From Balamuthia mandrillaris (taxonomy: Eukaryota > Discosea > Longamoebia > Balamuthiidae), in contig JAVKOQ010000331.1 of NCBI GenBank assembly GCA_031835245.1, forward strand, positions 1 to 56,991: a stretch of 56,991 nucleotides of DNA, read 5' to 3'. The translations under genes were made by a program, and so were the position numbers. Positions 45,048-54,424 of this stretch are shown in pieces. Numbering within the stretch: position 1 is the first letter of the stretch; each line of letters starts with the position of its first letter. The notes under the pieces are model-generated. The model was not told the origin of the DNA and ran no database searches. It worked only from the letters and a program-made list of their open reading frames with translations.

Positions 45048-45857
45048 ATGATAACGACTGCCTCTTTCTTTGGAGTAAACGCGGCTGATGTCGTCTGGGC
45101 TCATGCTGTTAACGATCGTGAGAAGCTTGATGCTGCTCTTACCTCCACAGAGGTGATGATGCTTGAGGCTGACATTATGTGGTGCCAGACCAGAAGCTGC
45201 CCAGTTATGGCCCATCCTCCCACTGTGCCGCCTGACGCCACAACGTTTGATGAGTGGCTTTCAATTGTGCTATCCTACAATTCAAACTGCTCTGACGGCA
45301 AAATGAAGGGCATCAAGCTTGACTTCAAGAGTCCTGAAACAGTGGAGCCTTGTCTACTCTTGTTGGCTGATATTGTAGACAAAAAAGCAACAGAGGACAG
45401 ATGTTCATGGCCCTTTCCTCTTTGGCTCAATGCGGACGTCCTTAAAGGGCCAGGAAGTGAACAGCTTTCATTGCTCTTTGATGCAGATGTATTTATTGAC
45501 CAGTGTCAAAAGTTCATCACTGCTCAAAAGCTATCAACAAATGATGTGGAAGTAGTGCTTTCTTTGGGTTGGATAACAACAGTTAAAGATAAAAGCACAC
45601 AGGAGTGCTATTCTTTAGCAATGATCCAAGAAATGGTTAACTTGTGTAAAAAGAAAAATGTCAAACAAGTTAGCTTTCCTGTTTGTACTATTTATATACA
45701 ACAATCATGGCCATATTTAGAACAATTACTTGATGATGTTAGTAATGTTTCTTCTTTAACTATTTGGGGACCTATTAAACCCAAAATATTGTCTTGGTTA
45801 AAAACAACTAACCTTTTTGCTTGTTCAAAAGTATTTCTAGATGTTTTAATAAAGTAA
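45048..45857 (+). CDS. FAM151: FAM151 / menorin family protein
   Basis: Intronless, 269 residues, close to the size of single-domain FAM151 proteins. The family fold resembles glycerophosphodiester phosphodiesterase TIM barrels; in worms its member MNR-1 is a skin cue for dendrite growth, while the protist role is unknown. Family signatures seen in order: VVWAHAVNDREKLDAAL, MMLEADIM, VMAHPPTVP, FDEWL, MKGIKLDFKS, PFPLWLNADVLKGPGS, VVLSLGWIT. These contain the acidic and His residues expected at the barrel mouth (H19, E40, D42, H55, D90). No clear signal peptide is seen. Codon use drifts from mixed to strongly AT-rich in the last 100 residues, where the sequence passes into the AT-rich domain, yet the frame stays open to a normal stop. 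Confidence 0.85.
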   Translation: MITTASFFGVNAADVVWAHAVNDREKLDAALTSTEVMMLEADIMWCQTRSCPVMAHPPTVPPDATTFDEWLSIVLSYNSNCSDGKMKGIKLDFKSPETVEPCLLLLADIVDKKATEDRCSWPFPLWLNADVLKGPGSEQLSLLFDADVFIDQCQKFITAQKLSTNDVEVVLSLGWITTVKDKSTQECYSLAMIQEMVNLCKKKNVKQVSFPVCTIYIQQSWPYLEQLLDDVSNVSSLTIWGPIKPKILSWLKTTNLFACSKVFLDVLIK

Positions 45858-47100
45858 TATTCTTTTATTTTATGTTTAGTTTTGAAACCTTAAAAGAATT
45901 TCAGAATGGTCAAATAATGAACAAGGAGTGTTTAGTAAATAAAAAGAAAGACAAAACTTATTCATAAGAGCTTATTATTATAATGAGTGTGTTGGTAAAA
46001 TTACCAACTCTATTCTACTAATTCCTCATGTTAGGTCTCTTCCTGGACCTTCAGCTTTTTTTCCTTATGTTTCTCCCTTCTTTCCCTTCTCTCTTTTCCC
46101 TTTCTCTTGGTGTACTCTAAAGCAATAATGGAGATCCCCTCCTGTTGTCTTTCTTTCTTTCTTCTGAAATATACTCCTTTCTGATTATTTGTCCCTTTTT
46201 TGTTGTTAAGTGGGACTTAACCAACAAGTGAAAATAGCCATAATAGGGTAGTTATTATGGCTATTGGTTTTACAAAGAATAAAATCTTTTTCTTAAACAG
46301 ATTGTCTTCAACAACAATAATAAGTACATTTCTAGCCTATGCTTATTGGTGAGTATAATAAATAATACCATTTCAAAACAAAATCTCATTAAACAATAGA
46401 AGCATGTATTTAAAATGACTATAATAAAGCTGATAAGGAAACAACCTAACTGACACCAACTTGAAGAATGTAGCAAAAGACCTTTTATAAAATGAAAAAA
46501 AGTATTAAAAAAAAAGGGAATTTTTACTAATAATCAAAATACTGCTTTTCTGTGTGTTGATTGTTTGTGAAGAACAGATTTTAATGACCTTATAAGGTAC
46601 TCCTTTTCAACTACATCAAAGTTTCTTAGACTTACCAATTGACATCATCTTGGAGTGAATGAGTACTAAGTTACTAACCTTAAACTCTTCCTTCAGTTCT
46701 CTATGTTACTTCTGAATCTTTTTTTGCATTGCAGGAAGTAGTATTAAAGGTATCCTTCTTTCTTGCTTCCATCAACATTTCTTTTCTCAGTACTCTCTCA
46801 TTCTTGACTTGCAGTTAAAGTGTTTGTGAAGTGTAACTTATTCTAGAAAAAACTAAGACAACAAGAAGGCATCTCTGTCATTGCTTGAAAGTATACCCAG
46901 AGAAAGGGAAAAGGTGAAAAGGAAAGAAAGGAAAATGTAAGCAAAGGCACTTGAGTGCCATGAATGAGTAGTCATGACACTTGTGAGAGAAAAAAGGAAA
47001 GGGCAATAGAGCTGTTAAAAGAAAGGTTAGAACCAACGACTAGTCTGGCCTTTATCCCATGAAGTCTTGTTGTTGTCAAAGAGGTGTTGGGTTTGTGTTA
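45858..47100 (+). other. AT-rich region with one dispersed-repeat fragment
   Basis: No gene recognised. Positions about 46111-46225 resemble 53343-53460 (both begin TGTACT, share AAGCAA, TGGAGAT, TGTTGTC and a shared ACTTAACCAACAAG-like end). The rest is AT-rich, with short open frames only. Confidence 0.45.
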
Positions 47101-47107
47101 TCAACAT

Positions 47108-47665
47108 TTGTTAAAAGTGTGCCCACATGTGCAGATTGAAAGAAAATGATTTGTTGGTAGTGAAAAACAAAAAGATGGGGAAAGACAATGATTTAGAGGA
47201 AGTGCGCACACATGCGCAAATCAAAGAATAACAAAAAGATGGGGAAGAGAAAATGATTTGTTGGAAGTGTGCATACATGCGCAGATTGAAGAAAAACAAA
47301 AAGATGGAGAAGAGAAAATGATTTATTAGAAGTGCACACACGTGCACAGATCGAAGATGAGAAAAGAGAAAATGATTTGTTAGAAGTGCGCACACATGCG
47401 CAGAGTGAAGATGAGGAGAGAAAATGATTTATAACACGTGCTCACATGTGTGCAGACTGAAGCAATGAGGAAAAAAAAGATTTATAAGAAGTGCACACGC
47501 ATGCGCAGATTGAAGAAAAACAAAAAAATGGGGGAGAGAAAGTGATTTGAGGAAGTGCACATGTGTGTGCAGATTGAAGAAAAACAAAAAGATGGCGGAG
47601 AGAAAATGATTTATAGGAAGTGCACACACGTGTGCAGATTGAAGAAAAACGAAAGCGCACACATA
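47108..47665 (+). repeat. minisatellite array 1, about 50-66 bp units
   Basis: About ten units, each with an alternating purine-pyrimidine core (for example AGTGCGCACACATGCGCAG) followed by ATTGAAGAAAAACAAAAAGA and GAGAAAATGATTTGTTGGA-type sequence. Unit length varies by deletion within the A-rich part. Units differ mostly at CG/TG/CA positions in the core. Open frames through the array are repeat by-products. Confidence 0.88.
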
Positions 47666-48860
47666 TAGCTTACAGAAAAAGATTACCTCACCAACTTGAA
47701 TTTGCAGCAGGCAGTAGACAACTGAAGTTCGTTTCCTATTTTCTTCTTCCCTTTCCCCTTTTTTCTTTTGCTTAAGTCGACAAAAATCCAACTGGACACC
47801 TATGGAAGCAGCAGCAATCTGCCAATCCTTTATTTCTTTATGATGGCATTCATCAGTGAGCTTCATGGTTAGGACACTGATGGAAGTGCCAGCACTCCTC
47901 ATTCTTCTCATAGTTTGTGTTCTTTTCTCTTTCTTCTCTGGTTCTCTTTCTCATTTTTTCTTTCTCTTTTTTCTTTTTCTCTCTCTCTCTCTCTCTCTCT
48001 TGTTTTCTTGCTCTTGCCACATTCTCTTTCATATCTCAAGCATTTACTATGTTTTCCCTGCCCATGACCAGGAGGAGCTCAGCAGTGGTAAGAGAGCATG
48101 AGCACACTCTAGTACAAGGACCTGCCCTGAGGGAGCAAAGGACCCGCTGTAGAGTCTCCAAGGGCCTTGCTATCAGGAAGGAAAGGGTAAAGGAAAGCTG
48201 GTCAAGGCCTTGTTGATAGCTAAAGTGGTTCTACCAGGAGAAAAGCAATGACTTACATTTTTTTAAAGTACAATGACCCTATCAGCTAGTACAACACAGA
48301 CCAGGACTTCTGATTCTGGCCAACATCCCAATGAAAAACCGCTTTTTTGAAGGGAACTACACTGGTAGTATTATCTTTGAAGGTTTTACCATTTGTATCT
48401 TAGGCAATATTATAAAAACTGGTATTTTGGCCCAGTGCAGTGTTATATATAAAAGCCTTGACCATTGTTTTAAACACAAATGTTATCAAAAGGGATAATA
48501 CTTTACATATTAATAAAGTTAGTGACAGGTTAAGTGTTTTTTTTTATTATCTTTTCTGTAATACTAAAGATTCTTTATTGTTTTCTTGTTTTCATTTAAA
48601 ATACACTTTCTTTTGTTCACTTTTTTGTTTCCTTTGTTAAATCAAGCTTCACAAACATTTTTTTAATTTACTAGTAACAAGTTTTTCTCTTTTTACAAAC
48701 AAAATGAACATCATTAGATAACTTTTTTTTTATTTTTTATTAACATTATAAATATTTGATATTCAATAACTATGAACACAAAAATTATTAACAAAATTAA
48801 TTTCAAATGTTTTTTTTTCAACATAAAAATAATTTCCAAAAAGGGGCGCCCTTTTTTGTT
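47666..48860 (+). other. unassigned sequence between the two minisatellite arrays
   Basis: Mixed composition. It has a CT-rich stretch (about 47930-48003, including a (CT)n run), then a short GC-richer patch (about 48060-48230), then AT-rich DNA. A GTCGAC lies near 47777. Short open frames exist on both strands but none has family likeness. I assign nothing here. Confidence 0.4.
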
Positions 48861-48874
48861 TAGAACATGTTATT

Positions 48875-49515
48875 TGTTAAAAGTGTGCACACATGTACAG
48901 ATTGAAAGAAAATGATTTGTTGGAAGTGAAAAACAAAAAGCTGGGGACAGACAATGATTCAAAGTGTCACGCGGCGCAATCTTGGTCTGATTGATAGGAT
49001 GACATCACCCAGCCAATCAACAGAATCTCTAAGTATTGTGTTACCATGGGAAAGGGGAAAAGAGGGAAAAAGGAGAGAATAACAGAATTAGAGAGAGAAA
49101 CTGTACACATGAAGCAGGTCTTTCTAATAAGAGCAAACCAAGAACCACTCCAATCTTATCTCTCCTTTGTGAGTGTTGTGAGAGAGAGAGGGATTGGCAC
49201 GACCCAAGGCCGGGTTGTGACAAAAGGAAGTGCGCACATATGTGCAAATCAAAGAATAATAAAAAGATGAGGAAGAGAAAATGATCTGTTGGAAGTGCAT
49301 ATGCATGTGCATGTGTGTACAGATTGAAGAAAAACAAAAAGATGGAGAAAAAATGATTTGTTGGAAGTGTATATGCATGCGTAGATTGAAGAAAAACAAA
49401 AAGATGAGGAAGAGAAAATGATTTATTAGAAGTGCACACATGTGTGCAGATCGAAGATGGGAAAGAGAAAATAATTTGTTAGAAGTGTGCACATGTATGC
49501 AAAGTGAAGATGAGG
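48875..49515 (+). repeat. minisatellite array 2, interrupted by a solo LTR
   Basis: It has the same unit and the same opening sequence as array 1 (TTTGTTAAAAGTGTG, then ATTGAAAGAAAATGATTTG), so the two arrays are paralogous. The first units are split from the rest by the insertion at 48965-49222. The units after the insertion are at about 49228, 49292, 49364, 49430 and 49482. Confidence 0.88.
48965..49222 (+). mobile_element. solo LTR of an LTR retrotransposon (fossil)
   Basis: A 258-bp insertion with inverted ends TGTCAC and GTGACA, flanked on both sides by AAAG (48961-48964 and 49223-49226), a 4-bp target-site duplication. It lies inside minisatellite array 2. The matching place in array 1 (about 47185-47205) is uninterrupted and shows the empty site. 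No internal region is attached, so this is a solo LTR left by recombination between two LTRs. It keeps several CpG sites while its surroundings are CpG-poor, which suggests a younger age than the neighbouring relics. The family is probably Ty3/gypsy by end structure; this is inference. Confidence 0.85.
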
Positions 49516-50300
49516 AGAGAGTTTTATGTTTTGCTTTTTTTTTCTCTCTGGTGATATTTTCTTCTTTATTTTTTTTGTTCTAATTAAAAATCTTGTAAAG
49601 ATAGGCTTCTAGGGGGCAAAGCAATTGTTTAAAGAAGGACTTCAAAAACTTTCATCCTAAAGAAAGATTCATTGACAAGGGCTGTAGCAAGTGTAGGTCA
49701 TTTCATGACTTTGGCCTGGGAGGGGAAAGTGTTATACCACTCTTCCATAATACCTATCCCTATCTCTCCTTGTATATATGTTTCTTTTTTTCATTCTGTT
49801 AAAGGTCTGTTTCCTGTACACAATGAGTTGGTATTCATTGGGTTGTTCCCTCACTGGCCTTATCTCATTACTGCCAAACTGCCTCACTACTCTGTTCTGG
49901 AAATGCTTTGAGATCAAAGCAGCAATATACTCATCACAGCCCTTGGTTTCAAGTTTCTGAGGTCGTCTTCAAGTTTATTATTTGGAGAAGGAGAGACCAA
50001 AGAGGAAGAAGAGGAGGGAAAGAACCTTTTCTCTACTTGGCAAGCAGTCAAGTCTTGCATAAAAACCAGTGTTGGCTGAGGTCAAAGTCAAAGACCACTT
50101 ATCCTTGAAGTCTTCAAGCTCCACCTCTATGAAGCTTCACCCATCCACTTTGGAGAACTCATCCAGACCTATATACAAGTGCTTCAAAGTGAAGAGTTTT
50201 TTGGTCAAGGCAAAATCCACAGTGAGCCCTGCTTCTATGATGACTTAGTGAACTGACTTAAAGTTAAAAAATGACATTTCAGCTTGTTATATCTTAAATT
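49516..50300 (+). other. AT-rich region without recognised features
   Basis: No gene or repeat assigned. The composition resembles the flanking relics, and parts may be old mobile DNA that can no longer be recognised. Confidence 0.35.
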
Positions 50301-50559
50301 TGTTGATGGGAAATAACCCTGCAGATCAAGAAAGGAACAGCATGTAAGCGACTCCTGGGTTTATTCACATAAAAAAGGGGTGTGGACCAAAGTGTGTGCT
50401 TTGAATGTGTCGCCAGGAAAAAGGGATAATAAAAAAGGGGTGAGAGAATTCAAGTATCCAAGGAGAGCGTTAACAGGAAGTCATAATGATGCGAATTGTT
50501 GATTGTCCAACATCACTGCCTTCCCAACGAGAACTAACCCTGTTTGCAACGTTCCTTGG

Positions 50560-53260
50560 GGTACTTCTACCCCCAGTAGGTGGTGATGGATTGCTGAGAG
50601 CTGAAGTCCTTGGCTGCAACCCAGGAGTTATCTGAGTCAAGATATGCTTTTCATTTCATGAGATAGTAGCAGTCAGAATGTGGGCCATCAACGTCAAGGA
50701 TCTTTTCCACTTCAAAGTGCTCATCTTCAACAGGAGTGTCAGGATCCACAGGCTTAAGAGCACTTGGAAAAACCTTGTCAGGGAGTATGTTGCCAGTGAT
50801 GTCTCAAAGGATGTAGGCTCTATTGTCAATGCAGTGGTGGATGATGAAGGGACCCGAGAAATTTAGGGTCGGTTTTGGAGTTTGCTGATGAGTTTTTCAG
50901 CATCACTTTGTCCCCAGGAGAAAAGTGGATGATTCTGTTCATTGTGTTGAAGTGCTTTTCTACATTGATGGAGTATTTGGCAATCTTTTTGTAAATGGAA
51001 GGGTAGATGATTTGCAGCATGACCTTGGTGAGAAAGGTGATCTCACGTGGAGTTTTTAGCTTGGATATGCTGTTAAAGCAGTTGTCTGGGTAAGAAAGAG
51101 GTCTGCCAAAGAAGAACTCAAAGGATTTGGAGTCTAAGTGATGGGACATTCGCTGATTTAAGGCAAATTGTGTGATGGGAAAGAAGGTAGATCAGTGTCT
51201 GAGGTTACCTTAAAGAGATTTTAAAAGCATGGATTTGAGCTTGCTGTGGCTTTTTGTAGCTCTGTTGGCTTGTGGATGGTATGAAGAGATGAACCAGTGG
51301 TTGAAACCTGCCTGGTCACATACCATGGACATGATTTTGTTGATGAATTCAGAGCCATTGTCAGACTGGACAATTTTGGGGAAGCTGAATTCACAGATGA
51401 TCTTGACAAACTCTCAGGAGCCTTCTTCTGCAGATTTGTCCTTGAGAGGGCAGAGGATAGTAAAAAGTGTGGTGATGTCCGTGATGATAAAGATGTATTG
51501 ATGGCCCATGAAGTCTGTTTGCAAGGGGCCAGTAAGGTTGATGGCAATATGCTCAAAGGGAAAGGTAGTATGTATCTTCCTTTGATTCCATTGCTTCCTT
51601 CTCTCTTTCTTTTAGTTAGTTAGTTTTGTTTAGTTCACACTACACCTTCCCCTGTTGACACCCTTTGTTCCCTTGTTTCCTCTTTGAATAATACGTTTTG
51701 GCCCTGTTCATTCATGTTATTCACCCTTTTTAACACATTCCTTTCAATGGTATGCTGTGTTGTGGCAGTCATTGTGAATGTTGGGCCAGAAGTAACCTGC
51801 CTTAAGAACTTTGTGAAGAAGGCTTTTAGTGCCTTCATGGCCAATGGAGTGGAGTCGTTTCAAGATTTGTTGATGTTCATTAGGTGAAGGAACCATTTTG
51901 CTGAGAAGGTCCTTGACAAAGTCGTTTAATGTATGTGAGGTGCCGAGAGTTGGCTGTCATTGATGAAAGAGTGAAATGCACCAGAGTCTATGAATATACT
52001 TCTGAAGGAAGAAGAAATAGTGTTAGGCTGTGGTGTGCTGATGGTTAAAGAGGATGGAAGTCATGGTAGGAGGTTCCACTTTGTCCTTGCAGTCGTCTTC
52101 TACATCATTGTTGTCATCTGTGTCAAGACCTTCCACACAGATAGCTTCAGGAGTGACTACAGGGATGAGAGCATTCATAGCAGAGTTAGAAGCGTTGCCA
52201 GGATGAAGGAGAGAGTTAAGGTCAATGGCAGCAAGCTCTATGTTGCCTTGAGTCTCCCAGGCATGGTGGACTGCTTCCATGAACTCCTGCTTTGCAGAAG
52301 CATCCAGTGTGTTTGTAAATGGCTGGTTAGTACCAGAGAGAGACAAAGCTGGTGAAGGAAATGGTGATGATGGTATTAAAGCCGATTGCTGAAACAAAGA
52401 TGTTTGTGCTTGGCTAGAGTTGAGCACTGCAGGCTGGCAAGGTTTATACTAATGACCAGGATGCCAGGGCGCTGAGCACTTATGGCAAGTGTATTTATTG
52501 TTGGATGAAGAATGTCCTGATGATAAGAAGATGAGGAGGACCCGTGGTTGTTGCCATTATGGCATTGGCTGATGTTGGCTTTGCTATGCATCTGGGTGCC
52601 ATCTTTCATCTGTTTAATCTGTTTACATTCAGCTGTAGAATGTCTGGATATTGGGTGTAGAGGACAGCTGATACTAGAGGGAGTCTTGTGTACCTAAAGA
52701 TTGGCTTTGATGCTAAGAGCTATCAGTATAGCTTGGTTGTATTTCTCAACGTCCTACAAGAGTAGCACATTGCTGACCAATTCCAGGAGGCAAAAGTTAA
52801 GGCAGCATTTCAGCACAGCTATTTTCTGGGCTTCAGATGGTGGCTCAGTCATCTATTGAAAGATGTTGTCAATCCTCTTGATGACCATTCTCACCAGTTC
52901 CTTGGGTTGGTGATTAAGTTTAAAGAATTCATTATGGAGACGGGTTTGAAGTTCTGCATTGCTGAAGTGAGTGGTGAAGAGGTCTCTAGCCTCATGCCAT
53001 GACAAGCGGGATATGACTATGTTGTTTTGCACTCAATTAGAAGCAGTCTTAGACCCTTGTGTGTATTTTGTGAGGGCCATATTCCACATGCTGGAGCATA
53101 GGTTGATGATCTGAAGGTTGTTCTTTAGTTGCTGAAGAAAGGGTTCTGGGTGGCTGTCATATTCAGGGTTGTAGGTGAGCAAACCCCTCGGAATCTTTGA
53201 GGAAAATGAAGGAGGGTCCAGAGAGGTAAGTTGTGCTGAAGGGAAGAATAATGGGCACTT
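50560..53260 (-). mobile_element. Ty3/gypsy chromovirus-type retrotransposon (broken fossil)
   Basis: Minus-strand relic whose recognisable parts lie in retroelement order: capsid-like gag (about 53250-52800), a zinc-knuckle-like segment (about 52500), an aspartic protease-like segment with DSGA (about 51990), an integrase core with DNGSEF and an HPQAN motif (about 51545-51230), an integrase C-terminal region with FSPGDKV (about 51150-50850) and a chromodomain-like segment (about 50750-50610). Reverse transcriptase was not recognised. The integrase followed by a chromodomain places it among chromoviruses. It is clearly broken, with several breaks, and CpG-poor, so it is old. A copy of a dispersed repeat (51591-51737) lies within it. 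Intact LTRs were not identified, and the outer limits are approximate. Confidence 0.8.
51591..51737 (+). repeat. dispersed direct repeat, copy A
   Basis: About 147 bp nearly identical to 53617-53762. Both share TTAGTTAGTTAGTTTTGTTT, the phrase TTGACACCC and a TTTGAATAATA core. It lies within the chromovirus relic. Confidence 0.88.
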
Positions 53261-53339
53261 CGTGAATAGTGTATTAGCTACACAGTAGGGTGTGTCTGCT
53301 ACATGGGGTGAACTGTTGAAGAAGAGGCTCTCTTCATCT

Positions 53340-53765
53340 CAGTGTACTTTGAAGCAACGTTGGAGATTCACTCTTGTTGTCCTTCCTCTATTCACTTGAA
53401 TACACTCCTTGTCTCATCACCGACTCTTTCCTTCCTAAGGTTGGATTCAACCAACAGTTTGAAGCTATGAGCTGTTTGGAGAGGTATTGGGGTGTTGAGA
53501 ATTACTTTCAACATATTAGTTCCGTTGCCTCTTTTCTTTTCTTTCCTTTCTGTTGACATCTGTGATGTGGACCAATTGCCTGCTGTTACATCACTGGGCT
53601 TTTTCCTTTTATTTTGTTGCTTCCTTCTCTCTTTCTTTTAGTTAGTTAGTTTTGTTTAGTTCACACCACACTGTTCCCTCTTGACACCCTTTTTTCCCTT
53701 GTTTTTCCTTTGAATAATATGTTTTGGCCTTGTCCATTCATATTATTCACCCTTTCTAACACGAG
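53340..53765 (+). repeat. dispersed repeat, longest copy (includes copy B)
   Basis: The right part (53617-53762) matches 51591-51737. The left part (about 53343-53460) resembles 46111-46225. The three places together suggest one repeat family of at least 420 bp, of which this is the fullest copy. It ends about 30 bp before the rDNA relic. A long terminal repeat is possible but not shown, since no inverted TG/CA ends or target duplication were seen. Confidence 0.6.
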
Positions 53766-53790
53766 GTCTTTCTATTCCACTTGCTGTAGA

Positions 53791-53853
53791 GCATGATTGA
53801 ATGCAAATGGCGCCTTTGGAGTTCCCAAAGGCACGTCTGTCTGAGTGTCATTC
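53791..53853 (+). pseudogene. 3' end of a 5.8S rRNA gene copy (relic)
   Basis: TTGAATGCAAATGGCGCC, then a hairpin CCTTTGG-AGTT-CCCAAAGG, then GTCTGTCTGAGTGTCATT match the conserved 3' end of 5.8S rRNA. Functional genes read TTGAACGCAAATGGCG; here AACG is AATG, a CG to TG change. The 5' part of the gene is missing and is replaced by the dispersed repeat. Confidence 0.82.
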
Positions 53854-54424
53854 TTCCTTTCAATTCTCATTTGTTTCTTCTGCATCCCTCTCTATCATGA
53901 GTGGGTGGGTGGTGCTTAAAAACAGATGGACAATGAATGGTTACTTTAGACATGGTTGTTGAATTGCCAACAACAAATGGCAGAGTATCCCTTAAAATGA
54001 AGGTGAAGGCAAAGAAAAAGGCAACTATTGCTAAATTCTCTATCATAATCACTCAATCTATTGCCTTTTTTGTTTTGGATGAACAAAAGAGCCTCTCGTT
54101 TTTTTGTTACTGTTGGGCAATTTGTTGTCTGACAGTTGCAAGGAGTAAAGTAAAGTAAATGTGAAATAAGAGAGAAAAAATTCTCTCTCAGAGTAAGATG
54201 CACTTATGCTTTATTTTGGAGGGAGGATGGAGCAAGCGCTGTTTTGTTGGACAAGGCAGAATTGGACAGAATGAGGTTGATGGAAAATGCAGTCTTTTTC
54301 TCTCTGATCCCTTTTTATTTGCCAACCTTAATTGGTGACGAAAAATAGGTAGTGGTTGTTTAACGCTGCCTCTGTTGCTTGCGGCAGAGAGTGAACTCCA
54401 CTAGCACAATCATCATGACACTGA
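53854..54424 (+). other. ITS2-like spacer of the rDNA relic
   Basis: About 570 bases between the 5.8S end and the start of 28S. Its place fits ITS2. The sequence is AT-rich and has no gene. Confidence 0.7.

Noticed and set aside
47111-47911. Open frames through the minisatellites (Cys/His/Phe-rich repeats such as CALLINHFLF)
   Set aside because: They run through tandem repeats in several frames, lack starts with support, and change frame with unit length. They are by-products of the repeat.
47108-49515. CRISPR-like array
   Set aside because: The spaced repeats are whole-unit tandem repeats with related spacers in a eukaryotic genome. No cas genes are present.
53340-53765. Calling this repeat a definite LTR of the chromovirus relic
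   Set aside because: No TG...CA ends, target duplication or matching copy at the other end of the relic could be shown.
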